This document shows positions 1 to 13,500 of a DNA stretch of 64,000 bases, in pieces. Source of the DNA: Sclerotiophoma versabilis (lineage: Eukaryota; Ascomycota; Dothideomycetes; Pleosporales; Didymellaceae). The notes beneath the pieces were generated by a model, which made no database searches, was not told where the DNA came from, and was given only the letters and a program-made list of their open reading frames with translations. Both the position numbers and the translations under genes were made by a program. How positions within the stretch are numbered: the first letter of the stretch is position 1; each line of letters begins with the position of its first letter. The stretch lies in assembly GCA_012274445.1 (NCBI GenBank), contig JAAROD010000015.1:620001-684000 (forward strand), given 5' to 3'.

Positions 1-1
1 G

Positions 2-1024
2 ATGGATATGCATTTTCGCAGTCTCCGCGAGCATTCTGAAGAACATTTCAGGTCGATGCAGTACTTCGTTCAGTCAGCTTTGGACAACAGAATTGGGGCC
101 GCCACAAAAGAGTTAATGGACTGGCAAGCAAGGCAATGGGTCACTTTGTCTGGTCTGCAAAGGCCTAATACTGATCCATCAGGACTAAAGGATCTTTCTG
201 ATCCGAGCATGGCATCGCAGCGACTACTTGACGTTCAATCACTGAATACAAAGGTCGAAGTACATGCTGTTGCGAGACTTTGGCCCGGGTATTTTGAGCC
301 CACTCAAGTTGTGCTGGAGTACCCTGACGCGAATATCTTCATGGAGGGAAGAGCTGCTCAACGTATGCAAGGCTGGACCGCTCAAACCTCGTCTTCGATG
401 TTGGGGATTTTCGGACCAGCAACGTCGACGTACGAAGATGCAGGGCGTCTTCTAACAGCCAACTACATCAGAGCAGCTCGGCGCGCCGGTATACCTTGCG
501 TGTCTTACTTTTGCAATACAACTCATGAAGACCCACCGGCACATAGGACACGTGAGACTGTGGGTCTTGCACAGCTCGCGTATGCGTTGCTCAATCAGCT
601 GGTGGCTTATCTTCCGTCGCAACTTCCAGCGAGCCCAGTACTGAGCCAAGATATGTTCAGTAACCTAGACGGTACGCTGAAAACTTGGGCCGCAGCCTTA
701 GAATTGCTCAAATTGTTGGTAGCGGCGACTGCAGCTCCTTATCTTCTGTTCGCAATTCATGGCTTGGAGTTGCTCGAAGACGAATCTACAATGTCACGTC
801 TGGAGTCGTTTCTCAATGTCATACGCGAGATAGTCAGTGACGAAGCAGGAGAAGGCACAAGAGTGAAAGTGTTGCTCACAACGTCTGGTTTGTCGCATCT
901 CCTGAGCGAGGGTCTGCGTGAAGACGAGATATGCGACATCTCTCGAGGCAACTCGGCTCGCAGGCCAGGTAGGTCGGGGAAGGGACGTCGCAGGATGTGC
1001 GACCTCAATTTTGAGGAAGAGTGA
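2..1024 (+). CDS. STAND-NTPase-like fungal protein, fragment cut by window edge
   Basis: The reading frame is open from the first bases of the window, so the N-terminus is probably missing. Around residues 133-155 the run LGIFGPATSTYEDAGRLL sits where a P-loop would be, but the Walker A lysine is not evident. Residues about 245-262 (YLLFAIHGLELLED) look like a Walker B strand followed by a helix, and a sensor-like strand (KVLLTTSGLSHLL) follows. This order is typical of the NTPase part of fungal NACHT/NB-ARC-like proteins, whose N-terminal half is often a DUF7708-type helical domain; that family name is from memory. The last about 25 residues are basic and low in complexity, and a possible donor site (GTAGGT) near 966 suggests the true protein may continue through an intron. 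Function beyond 'signal-transducing NTPase relative' is not claimed. Confidence 0.5.
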   Translation: MDMHFRSLREHSEEHFRSMQYFVQSALDNRIGAATKELMDWQARQWVTLSGLQRPNTDPSGLKDLSDPSMASQRLLDVQSLNTKVEVHAVARLWPGYFEPTQVVLEYPDANIFMEGRAAQRMQGWTAQTSSSMLGIFGPATSTYEDAGRLLTANYIRAARRAGIPCVSYFCNTTHEDPPAHRTRETVGLAQLAYALLNQLVAYLPSQLPASPVLSQDMFSNLDGTLKTWAAALELLKLLVAATAAPYLLFAIHGLELLEDESTMSRLESFLNVIREIVSDEAGEGTRVKVLLTTSGLSHLLSEGLREDEICDISRGNSARRPGRSGKGRRRMCDLNFEEE

Positions 1025-1705
1025 ACCAAGTGTAACACATTCCCGAAAGTTGGCTTGGCTGTGACTGGCTTTGTATTCGCCAGACGTGTGGAGGTGTGCA
1101 CACGTCATTGTTTGGATGCTCTAAGCTCATCTCAGGTCACCTAAAATCCACACGTAGAACATCCCACGCAAAAGTGTTTCCCTTCATCTTCAAAGATGTA
1201 TTCGTGGTCAGTCCACAAGATACTAACATCCACCCCTTCTACTTACTCTTGATTTAGCAAAGCTCCACCCGTGCGGCTATGTAAGTTTTATTCTCTCTAG
1301 TGATAAAACGAGAAAAAAAAAACCGGCAAAAACATACAACAGAGGGTATTCGCCAGTAAGGCATGTACCTTCTTTCAACACGCCCTACAATTGTGCAGGA
1401 GAATGCCGCCAGAAATGACGGCCTTTGTGCAGACAGTCTTGGCGCCTAGTGAAAAATATCGCTTAGTCATGGTATCTTACACCACGAGGCACAGTGCCCA
1501 AAAAGCGGCCACATGAGTTCAGGTTAAACTACAACTAAGTTTGTCACGCTGAGCTTAGATTATGCTAGAGTGATATGAAAGGGGTCTTTGTGCAGTCTCG
1601 CTCCTCACGTCGCAACCTTGACCTCTGTACTCCCGTCTCTTCCCAAGCCATTCTGTTCATTCAGTCAATCTTAGATTTCTTTCAGCTCTATTGCCAACGT
1701 GTCGA
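1025..1705. other. Intergenic, normal composition
   Basis: About 0.68 kb of non-coding DNA with ordinary CA/TG content, so not RIP-mutated. Contains a short poly-A run near 1313. I see no gene, RNA or repeat in it. Confidence 0.5.
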
Positions 1706-2390
1706 ATGCCTACTTCTCGTCAGACGGCACTTGATCTGGCTGATCGCCAGCGCCTTAGTCAAGCCAAGTTCAAGAGATATCAGGATGCACCGGACCACAA
1801 AGATGATTTTGTCAACGCTGATACTAAAAAGTACCAGGAATGGTTGATGAAGATTTGGAATCAGTACGTGACTTGCACCACTGTAATGTGACTTTAGGCT
1901 TACACTTAACTTCTAGGTACTTTCAAGACAATAATGTTAATCCTGACTCTGTGTAGATAGGATTATGCGAAGAAAAGAAGAATATAACAATCTAGTGTAA
2001 AACCTTTTTCTTAGACTATATTAATAACTTAGTAAGACAGGTATTATCCCTTTTAGCTAAAGAATACATTAATAAGCGCATGCTTAACTATGTAAGCACA
2101 GTACTTTTAATGTAGTAAAAGCTAGTTAAGAAGGTAGATCTAATAGTTCTTAAAGTAAAGAGAGAGCTAGAACCTTAAGAATCTAAGAAGTAGTAACTAA
2201 GATTCTATAATTATAGTTTAAGGCTACTAAAGTCTTAGGCTTTAGTCTTTAATATATCTATAGTAAGTCTAATTCTTAGATATAAGTCCTTAGGCTAACC
2301 TACTAAAGTAGATCTAGAACTTCTTTACTATAGAAGCTAATCTTTCTAAAGAACTCTTCTTTAATAAGGTTAAAGCTACTACTAAATATA
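1706..2390 (+). pseudogene. Unknown fungal protein, 5' part intact, 3' part RIP-eroded
   Basis: The ATG at 1706 opens a clean exon (MPTSRQTALDLADRQRL..., about 52 residues). It ends at a GTACGT donor; a 53-bp intron (1864-1916, ending TTCTAG) restores the frame into YFQDNNVNPDSV, then a TAG at about 1954. Beyond that stop the same frame keeps a protein-like pattern to about 2390, broken only by TAG/TAA/TGA codons of the kind made by C-to-T or G-to-A changes, while composition slides into the AT-rich block. The N-terminus recalls the start of DUF3435/FluG-type proteins (tyrosine-recombinase relatives), but the match is weak and I do not assign it. What is visible is a gene whose 5' end lies outside and whose 3' end lies inside a RIP-mutated region. 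Confidence 0.35.
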
Positions 2391-2476
2391 TAATTCTTAT
2401 TCTTTATACTTTATATAATTAAGCTACTAATCTAAGTATAAATACTAACACTTAAGTTATATTCTATACTAATATA

Positions 2477-2682
2477 TGTTAGGCCCTAAGGCTAGGGGCA
2501 CCGAAGGAGAAGATTATAATACAGGATAGAATAATATAGACAGCCACAGGGTTAATTAGTAGACTGTAGACTGTTTGCTAGAGACTAGCAAACAGGTAGG
2601 AAGGGATTATATATATAGGGAGGTTACCCTACCTAGGGAACCTTCCGGTCCTTCCGGGCTGAAGAGCCTAAGGGGCCTAATA
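2477..2682. mobile_element. Solo LTR with 5-bp target duplication
   Basis: A 206-bp island that keeps CA, TG and CG inside the RIP block. It begins TGTTAGGCCC and ends GGGGCCTAATA, a short inverted terminal repeat with the final CA apparently changed to TA. ATATA flanks both sides (2472-2476 and 2683-2687). A TATATATATAGGG motif near 2609 would suit an LTR promoter. No second LTR or internal region is adjacent, so this is a solo LTR. Its light mutation load suggests that it arrived after the neighbours were mutated. Confidence 0.65.
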
Positions 2683-2812
2683 ATATACTTCTTACTATAA
2701 TAGGTAGATTTAGGCCTAGATACTTAAGTAAGATATAATATAAAGATATTATCTTATTAGTAGTATAAGATTCTTATAATTATATAAAGAAGAAGCTTAT
2801 TATAATAATATA

Positions 2813-4668
2813 CCTTATAGGCAAGTAGTATATATAGGTAAGTAGTGTGCTTTTACTAAGACTACACTAAAACCTACTCTATTATAGCCTATAACAACCT
2901 ACTCTAACACTATATAGAGCAGAATAACCTCTAATATTACTTAGAGACCTTTTTTACTTTATTCTTATATATTTATATGTTATGCCTAGTCTCTCTATAC
3001 TGTCTACAGTATTATTAGAAGAACTTAGCCTCTTTAGCGCGTACTCTCTTCTTCTACTTCTTACTATTACTACGCGCTCTAAACTTCTTAAGAGTAGTTA
3101 TCTGCTAGCTCTCTTTAACTATAAGAGTCTCTTCTACCTTAATTTACTTTCTCTTATATAATTTCTAGTATAAAGTAGCCTTATTTACTACTTAAAGCTT
3201 AGTAATCTTCTATTATACTAACACTAGCTTATATATAATTATTACTACCCTCTTTAAAACCTTCTTAAACGCCTTAATTATAGAAGTAGGTAAGCTATCT
3301 ATATACCTCTAAATTCTTATCTTTATAAGTATTAATTATAACCTAAGTTCTAGAGTGTTACTAGAGGTCTATAACTGCTAGAGTGTGTTATTAATAGAGA
3401 GTTATAGTAATAGAGTATACAGCTTTATATTAAGAGTTAATATAACCTATTCTAGGTTAAATAGAACTAGTCTAGCCTCTTAGAACTCTTCTTAGATATT
3501 ACTAGAAGTAAATAAAGCCTTAAAGGCTGCTATAAAGTATAGTAGAAACTTAACCTTTATAATATAGTTAATTTAGTTATAGATAAGGTTTTTAGATTAG
3601 TACCTATACGCCTTCTTTAAAGTAGTAAAATAACCTATATTAAGAGGCTATAAAAGGTATAATAAGTAAGAAGGTATATAGGTAGTAATAATCTTATTAT
3701 TCTTATAGTATTACTAGAATATAAGAAGGTTATAGCTCTTATAGCTATTAATAACTAGTAGATAGTAGGTGCTAATAGTATACTTCTTTATATGCGCGTT
3801 AAAGTACTTTAGCTAGTCTAAACTAAGCTTATTAGTAGTCTAGCTATTATTAGAGACTTTAACTTTCTAATTCTATAGTAGGTTCCTCTCTTTATACTAA
3901 GAAGAGAGGTAGTAGTATACTTTAAAGATAATAAAGAGTAAAATAGCTTAATCTTTAGTATTAACGCTCTATATAACTATTATCTACTTTCTATTACCTA
4001 GCTAGACTACCTTTAGCTATCTTTATTACTCTAAAGCTATAATAACTACTCTTATTAATATAATACCTATTATAAAGCTAGCCTTATTAAAGTTATAGGT
4101 ATTATTATTCTAAATACTATACTTAGCTTTAATATTAGCTACTAGGCTAAACTAGCTCTAGATTACCTTAGAATTCTTGCAGAGAGCTCTCTTATAGTTA
4201 TACTTTTAATTAAACTTTATTATAAGCTCTAGTTAGCACTTAATAAATATACTAGGCTAGTTTAGGCTAATATAGCCTAAACTATACTTAGTGTATAAAG
4301 ACTTAGCTATATTAGCTATAGCTATAAGCTAAGAGGGAAATTCTTATATAACTAGCTTAAGTATATACTTAATAATTACCTACTTTCTAGTATTAGTTAG
4401 ATTCTATAAATTAGCTATAGTATTAGTGTGTAAAGGTTATCTAGTATATTATTTATATAGTATAGTTTTAGAAATGTTATAGATAGCTATAGCGCGTTTT
4501 ATAGAAAGCTTAGAGTTAATTCTAAGAGCTTAAACTATAAGCTATATCTAAGCTTCTTTTAATATATTTAGCTAGTGCTATTATTAAGGTATTAGTAGAG
4601 AAGTAGTATTTTAGTATAGTCTTAGTAAAAGTATACTACTTACCTATATATACTGCTTACCTATAAGG
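2813..4668 (-). mobile_element. Fot1/pogo-family DNA transposon, RIP-dead (copy 1)
   Basis: 1856 bp between TA dinucleotides, with roughly 60-bp terminal inverted repeats (left end CCTTATAGGCAAGTAG, right end CTTACCTATAAGG). The whole element aligns collinearly with 61636-63491 (same orientation, same length) and, in reverse complement, with 57506-59367, whose less mutated 5' end encodes a recognisable pogo/Fot1 transposase. All frames here are destroyed by C-to-T and G-to-A changes. Confidence 0.85.
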
Positions 4669-4689
4669 TATATTATAAAAGAGAAGAGT

Positions 4690-5679
4690 ACTATATAGAA
4701 GTAAATATAAGAACCTAGCAGAGCTTATTAGTAACAGCCTTATCTATAATATACTATATAGTATAGTACTAGTTAAAGTTAGTAGAACCTTAAGAAATAT
4801 TAATATTAGCTAGAATAATACTTTTAGTAGTTATATAAGTAATAAGCTAGTAAGTAATATTAATAAAGTAGTTAAAGGTAGTAGAGTAAGTGCTGTTTAT
4901 AGAGCTACTAGTAGAACCTTAAAGATAGTTAAGGCTACTACCTAGCTAGCTACTAGAACTCTATATACTATAAGCAGAAGTAGATATAATAATATATAAG
5001 AGTAGAAGATTATTAAAGAAGAAGACTTCTAGAAAAGTATATAAAACCTATAGAATAATTAATAAGTTAAGTATAAAGTAAAGAAAAAGAAAAGCTTTTA
5101 GAAAAAGGTTTATATAGTTTATATAAGAGACTTAGACCTATATACTTCTACTAAGGCTATAGAAGTCTTAAGGTAAAGTTAATAAACTAATAGTTACTAT
5201 ATAGAAGAGTAATTATAAGTTAAGTTATAAAATAAGGTAATATAACTAATTAGAACTACTACTAGTACTAGAGCTATATATAAATAGACTATAATTAGCT
5301 AGTACTATATAAGTATAAGTAAAGGAGTATATATATAATAAGATTATAGCTCTATAGTAAAACCTAGATTACCTAATTTAGACACTATACCTTATTTTAA
5401 GAATAGTAGCCTATAGGTAACTATTTTACTATTATATTACTACTCTAAGTTTTATATATAAGTAAATATATTAAAGTAAAGAAGAGAAATATTATAATAT
5501 ACTAAGCTCTAAGTATATAAGACTATATACTAAACCTACGCACGTAATTATAGAGTATAGCTTAGTATCTTACTATATCTTATATAAGAAGAAATAATTT
5601 CTTCTTTCTTCTTTATCTTTCTACTTTTATAGTATAGAATAAATGCATACTTATTAGAAGGCTACTTTAACTCTTAATA
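4690..5679 (+). mobile_element. Truncated Gypsy end: 3' internal region plus LTR
   Basis: This stretch is the reverse complement of about 7583-8600, that is, of the LTR and adjoining internal sequence of the Gypsy copy on the other strand. Its LTR is 5490-5679 (190 bp). The copy is cut at its left, close to where Fot1/pogo copy 1 ends, so a transposon insertion or rearrangement removed the rest. RIP-mutated throughout. Confidence 0.6.
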
Positions 5680-7582
5680 TAAATACCTTTAATAAAGTAA
5701 AACTTAAGCTTTATAGTAATAGGCCTTTTATTAAAGGCTTTAATAGTAATAAGTATAAGAAGAAAATTAAGAATAATAGTCTTAAGCTAGAGGCTTATTA
5801 CTAGTTAAAGCTAAATAAGTATAAAATAGATAAGTAGTTTATAGAGAAATTAGCTACTATCTTAGATTATAATAAGAAGAGAGAGATAGATTTTAAAGGT
5901 TTTTTAGATTATAATATTATAGATCTTACTAAAAATAATAACTAGTAGCTTAGTACTTATCTAGAGCTAATTACCTTATAGTTATAATTAAAAGCAACTT
6001 TATATAAAATCTAATTCTTTACTAGTATAATAAAAATAATTTAGCTAACCTAAAATATCTACTTTACTTCTCTTTCTCTTCTTTACCTATATAAGATGTA
6101 TTTATAGGTATATAGAGTCTTAAATATCTTTTTACTTACTTTTTATTATTATACTTATTTATTATATATATAAGTATATTATAGACCTTTCTACCTTCTT
6201 ATTATACCTTCTATTACCTCTACTCTATAGAGGCAGCTACAGCTATTCTAGGTAGCTGCCTTTTTATTAATATATATTACTTTACTTTATAGTTAAGCAC
6301 TCTAGATATAATAGCCTTTTATTATAGTCTTTTATTATACTAATAGAACTCTATAAAGCTACTAAGGTTACTTTTCTACTTAATCTTTCTACTAGTCTTA
6401 AGGACCTTAAGCTAGTTACTCTATAAATAGTTAAAGAGAGGATATAAACCTATATTCTACTACTTAAATAACTATAACTAGTCCTTTCTACTACTAATAA
6501 GAGTAAAGCTAAATTAGTAGAATAGGATATATAGTAGGGTGCTAGGCTCTAGAGTAGAGACCCTATATTAATTAATCTATAATAGAATTTACCTACCTAT
6601 ATAGGCTAAGTATAGACTTAATTTAGAAAGGCCTTATATACTATTACTAGCTATCTATATATATATTACCTTAATTATAGCTATATACTCTAGTATCTAG
6701 CTGTTATATTAATAGGTATAAAATACCTTCTTAACTACCTAAAGAGTTAGGCCTATTTAAAGATAAAAGCTTCTATTTATAATTAGCCTCCTCTCTTAGA
6801 GAATACTAAGCAGCTAAAAAATAACCTAATAGTACTCTACTCTATACCTACCTTTAAAAGAGAACTAGTTTAGCTAGTTATTAATAATAACTAGTCCTTC
6901 TAGACAGTTAAGTAGCTTTTCTTCTAACACTTTATCTAGTTTATAAGACTAAATACTGTGTTAACTAGCTGTTATAAATTTAGCTAGCTTTTCTAGTACT
7001 AGTTTAATATAGCTAAGGCAGTACTTCTTAGTAACCTTAGAAATAATACTAAAGTATCTATTATACTAGATAGCTAGATAGCTACTAATTATCTTAGCTT
7101 TCTAGCTATAAAGAGATACTATATTAATAGTAACTAGTAGCTAAGAAAAGTACTACTAGATTTTATCCTACTTTATAGAAAGTATATAGAATCTATAATA
7201 GAAAAAGAAGTACTATAAGTACTTATATCTAATAAGGTTACTAAAAAGCTACTAGTAATTATATATAATAATACTAGTAATAATAGTACTTTATTATAGT
7301 ACCTTAAAGAAGTACTTTAGAAATAGGCCTATACCTAAAGCTCTTATAAAAATATAATACTCTACCTAGCTTATATAATAAATCTTATAGTATAAGATAT
7401 TATCTTTTACTTAAAGCTAGTAGCTTTACTAGTACTAGAATAAGAGAAGATATTATAGCAGTAATATATTTAAGAAATTAAAACTAATATATCTATTCTA
7501 AACTTCTTATATAAAGTAAGTTAGTTTTAATTATAGTTATTTATTACGCACTAATACTATATAGCTCTAGGTAATATATATT

Positions 7583-10500
7583 TATTATAAGTTAAAGTAG
7601 CCTTCTAATAAGTATATATTTATTCTATACTATAGAAGTAGAAAAATAGAAAAGAAAGAAGGAATTATCTCTTCTTATATAAGATATAGTAAGATACTAA
7701 GCTATACTCTATAATTATATGCATAGGTTTAGTATATAGTTCTATATACTTAGAGCTTAGCCTATTATAATACCTTTCTTCTTTACTTTAATATATTTAC
7801 TTATATATAAAACTTAGAGTAGTAATATAATAGTAAAATAGTTACCTATAGGCTACTATTCTTAAAATAAGGTATAGTGTCTAAATTAGGTAATCTAGGT
7901 TTTACTATAGAGCTATAATCTTATTATATACATGCTTCTTTACTTATACTTATATAGTACTAGCTAATTATAGTCTATTTATATATAGCTTTAGCACTAG
8001 TAGTAGTTCTAATTAGTTATATTACTTTATCTTATAACTTAAATTATAAATACTTTTCTATATAGTAACTATTAGTCTATTAACTTTACCTTAAGACTTC
8101 TATAGCCTTAGTAGAAGTATATAGGTCTAAGTCTCTTATATAAACTATATAAACCTTTTTCTAAAAGCTCTTTTCTTTCTTTACTTTATACTTAACTTAT
8201 TAATTATTCTATAGGTTTTATATACTTTTCTAGAAGTCTTCTTCTTTAATAATCTTCTACTCTTATATATTATTATATCTGCTCCTGCTTATAGTATATA
8301 GAGTTCTAGTAGCTAGCTAGGTAGTAGCCTTAACTATCTTTAAGGTTCTACTAGTAGCTCTATAAACAGCACTTACTCTACTACCTTTAACTACTTTATT
8401 AATATTACTTACTAGCTTATTACTTATATAACTACTAAAAGTATTATTCTAGCTAATATTAATATTTCTTAAGGTTCTACTAACTTTAACTAGTACTATA
8501 CTATATAGTATATTATAGATAAGGCTATTACTAATAAGCTCTGCTAAGTTCTTGCGTTTACTTTTATATAGTACTCTTCTCTTTTATAGTCTTTTTCTTT
8601 ACTAATATTCTATATAGATTAATATCTATTATATTACTAACTACCTTTTCTACTCTTATAACTAGTCTCTATATAATACTATTTTTAGTTCTAAAGTCTA
8701 TAATTACTCTTCTATTATTACTTATATAACTATTTATACTTATTAGCTGCTTACCTAGTACCTTTTCTACCTTAAGGCCTTTATTATTTACTTCTATAGT
8801 GCTATTAACCTTACTAGTTATACTAATAACTACGCTACTACTATCTAAGGTAAAAAGATATTTATAGCTTTTTTTAGCTGCGTGTTTATTATTAGGTAGT
8901 AGAATAGAGCTTACTCTAACTATATATAGAGTAATAGTAGTACTTATTACTACTTTACTAACTCTTATATAGGTACTTCTTCTAAGTCTACTAATAGTAC
9001 TTCTAGTACCTTTAGTTATTCTAGTAGATAGGCTATTACAGCCTCTGCAGAGGAGAGACACTTTAGTAATACTAAGTAGGCTCTTAGTAGTATATATAGT
9101 TCTTCTATATAGTTACTATTTATAATATAGGTAAGGTTCTTTTTCTAGTTTCTAGCTAGTCTTTTTATAAGTAGCTATATATCTCTTATATAAGCTATCT
9201 AACTTCTATAAGCTTTAGTATTAATAATATTAGCTCTTAGCTTCTAAGTTAAAGCTTTATAGCCTACCTACTTAACTTAATATTATAGTTAATTATTCTA
9301 TATATATTTATTAATAATACTTTTAATAAAGTATTCTAGGTATTTCTCTTAGTCTTTATCTTATATAATAACTACTTCTAGTACTTAATTATTATATTAT
9401 AAGAGTAGTAGGTTAGTTATAGCAGGTTATAGTAGATTAATATAGTAGGACTTAGTCTACTATAGAATATTAAGTTTAACCTAGTAGAGGTCTTATATAC
9501 AGGCTACTTAGAACTTTCTATTTTTCTAATCTAGCTTTTTACTAGGTCTGTTAGTCTAAATATTCTTTAGGTTTAGCTAGACCTAGTCTCTAACTTAGTA
9601 TTTAGGCGCTAGTTATCTTATATAGTTAGCCTAAGCTTTCTATTATTATTAAAAGTATATTATTACTAAAATTACCTAGTCTACTACTTAGTATAAGGTC
9701 TATATAATTATTTTAGCCTACTTCTTTAGATCTATTATATAGTCTATTAGGTTACCTTTAGCTAGGTTATCTAGTAGGTCTAGAGAGAATAGTATATTCT
9801 TAAACCTATATTAAAGAAAGAAGAGTAAGACTCTAGTTATTAAGTTTATATAGGTGTTAAGTATTAGTTCTAGTATTAGAGTAAGTATAGCCTAGTTATC
9901 TTATACTTAGTTTGCGTACGTATATACTACTACTTTAATATTACTATTAGCTTTCTTAGTAAGCCTATCTATTTATAGGTAGAATATAGTAGAAAGGTTC
10001 TATTATACACCTAGAAGTTTATATACTCTTCTCTAGAGTTTACTAATAAACTATATACTTTTATTTAAGGTAATAGACTATAGAAGTTTATATAGTTAGT
10101 AAACTTCTTATATAAATACCTAAGTAATATTATCTACTTTAATCTTTTCTAAAAGAATTAGAATTATACTCTTACTTAGTTAGTCTTTTATAGCTATAAG
10201 GTTTATATAACTTAAGAAAAGTAAAAAACTAGTAATAATATTAACTATAAGGTCTTACTATATATAGCTAGGTACTAGTAATAGTTATAAGTAACTATAT
10301 ATTCTATCTCTCTAAGAGGTACTTTACTAATAAATATTATAATTCTATATAAAGTAATAGTTATCTTTACTTATTTCTAGCTAGTACTATATTCTTACTA
10401 TTATATAGTAGGTTTCTTCTCTTCTAAGGTGTCCTGTTTAGACTATAAGATATACTTACTATATAATACCTATATAAATAGGTTTACTATTTAGTACCTA

Positions 10501-13500
10501 GGTTCTATTTCTCTACTAGAGTTTATTATTATCTATTACTATATAGTTACCTAAGAATACTACTATCTTTCTTATAATAGTATTTAGAAATCTTATACTA
10601 TTCTTAATAGCTTATTATATAGCTAAGTATATCTTATTATCTTTTATAGCTTAGTTCTAGTAGTAAGCTATTAAGTATTCTAGAGGCAGTAGCTAAGGTA
10701 AGGTGTTTAGTAAGATAGTATCTTCTATAGTAAGAGTAGGCGTTTATATAGAAGTAGTATAGGTAAGGTTCTATTAATAAGATAGAATAAGTATAATAAA
10801 CTCTCTACTAGTAAGCTACTTATTATCTTCTTCTTAGAGTATATCTTAGTCTCTTCTTAATAGAGCGTCTACTTATATATTCTCTTTTTCTAGTCTATAG
10901 TAGATCTTTATATTACTAAACTAGAATATAATTTAAGCCTATTATATATGTTTTTTAGTAAGCTTTTACTTCTTAGTAAAGTACTTAAGGTTCTTATAGT
11001 TAGTAATAACTTTAAACTCTTATATACTTTAGAGTTTAGCGTTCTATTTCTATAAGTAGAAGATTACTACTAGAAGTTTCTTATTATAGATAGAGTAGTT
11101 TACTTTATAAGAGAGAAACTTTTATAAGAAATATATAACTATATAGAGGTTACTAAACGTATCTTCTTATAAGAGTATAGTACCTATAGTAAAGCTAGAG
11201 AAATTATATTTAACTATAGGCTTCTCTTCTAGGTCTAAGGTAGTAAGTACTTTTTCTAATAAAAAGGCTTCCTTTAAGGCTAGAAAGGCTTACTCTTACT
11301 TCTTCTTCTATTAGAATAGTAAGTCTTTCTTTATAAGCTATATAAGTAGCTTAGATAGAGTAGTAAAGTTCTTAATAAACTTTCTATAGAAATTAGTAAA
11401 TTCTAGAAACTCTTATATACTCTTAATTATAGTTAAAGCTTACTACTTCTTAATTACTTATACCTTTTTAGAATTTAAAGAAATTCTCTTTCTAGCTTCT
11501 AGAATAAAGCTAAGGTACTTTATATATTAAATATTAAATTTATATTTATTAATTTCTAAGTATAGGCTACCTTTCTATAGGTGTTTAACTACTTATTATA
11601 TATATTTATAATATTTCTATAAAGACCTCTTAGTAAAAATAAGAATATTATCTAAGTATATAGAGGTAAAGTTATCTAGAAAGTCTCTTAAAGCCTAGTT
11701 AATATACCTTTAAAAGGTACTTAGAGTATTTACTAATCTAAATAGTATTATAAGCTATTTATATAATCTAAACCTTATATAGAAGGTAGTTATCTATTTC
11801 TATTTCTTAGATATTCTAATCTTATAGAAAGTAGTAGTAATATTTAGCTTTATATACTAAGTAGCTTATCTAATTAGGTTTAGAGTTTCTTTAATTAGTA
11901 AAAGAAAGTATTAATTCTTCTTTATAAGAGTATTAAGCACTCTATAGTCTATATAAAAGTAAAGTCTACTTTCTAGTTTTTATATAAATAGTACTAGTAA
12001 GGCTACTAGTAAGTTACTAGCTCTAATAAACCTCTTTTTAAGTAAGTCTAGTAGTATATAGTATAAGATAAGAAGCTCATCTCTAGATATTATATAGAGT
12101 AGGCTATATAGTACTTCTAGAGTCTTTTTATTTACTTTATTTAGCTTAATTATATAATCTACCTTTAGGCCTCTATATAGTAGTAGCTTATTTTCTTCTT
12201 CTAGAATAAATAGATAAATATATAATTATAAATATATAGAGAGTATAGCTTATACTTCTTTTTTTATTATTTAGGTCTTAGGTTTTAAAGCCTTCTAGAT
12301 ATCTTATATACTAGTAGTAAAGACTTAAACTCTAGAGTCTTCCTTATAGCTCTTTTATTTATAGTACTAGAAGGCTACTACTAATATAAGGTAGTAGTCT
12401 AGAAAGGTAAGTACTTTAGTACTTTATATAGTAACTTTATATTACTTTATCTATAGTAATTCTCTTTAGAAGTTAATAACTCTTCTAATATTCTCTAGCT
12501 AGGTCTTCTCTAAGATTATATTATACTTATATATTAATAGGCTAATATAAGCTACTACTTATAGCTATTATATACCTCTAATATTAAGAGTAAATTCTAT
12601 AATCTTAGAAATCTTACTTATTTAGTTATTTACTTCTTCTATCTTAATAGAAGTAATTAGTATATATAGTAAGTTTATTCTTTATATAAACTATTTATTT
12701 ACTAGGTAATAGATATAGTAACTATAATTAATTATAGTAGTAGCTTATATAGTTATGTTAATAATTATATAAATTATTATAGGTTTTATTATAGCTAGTT
12801 AATAGAGTAAAGAATATATAGTTTATATAGGCTTTAGAACTTATTAAAAAGGCCTTAGTATATAACTTTTAGCTAGAGCTAGTCTTTTCTCTTATCTTTA
12901 GAAGAAGACGTCTCTTTAGTAGGTTAGGTAGAAGTAACTCTAAGAGTTCTAGTAGTTACTTTCTACTTATCTATATAGAAAGGTAAGCTAAAAGGTACTT
13001 TCTTTTTATAATTCTATACTATATAGCCTTTATTACTATACTTTAGGTAGGTACCTATTACTCTTCTTTTCTAAAGTTCTTCTTTTATTTTCTAGTACTC
13101 TCTCTTTTTTATATAGAGCTAGTAAGCACCTACTATAGACTACTAGTCTATTTTATTACTATTTCTTTATTAAGGTTCTTAGGGGGTTAAGTTATATATC
13201 TAGGTAGAGTAGCTATTACTTATAATCCTGTCTATAGCCTTAAAGTTCTCTTAGGTTATTCTAGTATGCTGTATAAACTATTTATATATCCTAAGTCTAG
13301 GTAGTTAATATCTAGCTTAGGCTCTTAATAGCTTACTATTTAAACTATTCTTAAGATAGTTAATCTTCTAAGTATAGCTTACTCTATTTAAGGCTACCTC
13401 TTATAGCTTTAGGTTAAACTTCTAAATATATAGGTTAAAGTTATTCTTACTTTATTTTATTATATATAAGTACTTAAGGGCTTTCTTCTAAGTAGTAAAG

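Noticed and set aside
1706..1956. Firm call of a Starship captain (DUF3435 recombinase)
   Set aside because: Only a weak N-terminal resemblance; no catalytic residues or element boundary visible.
8669..9061. 130-codon minus-strand open frame in RIP DNA
   Set aside because: Lies within the dead Gypsy element; composition is that of mutated DNA and the protein resembles nothing. Chance survival of a frame.
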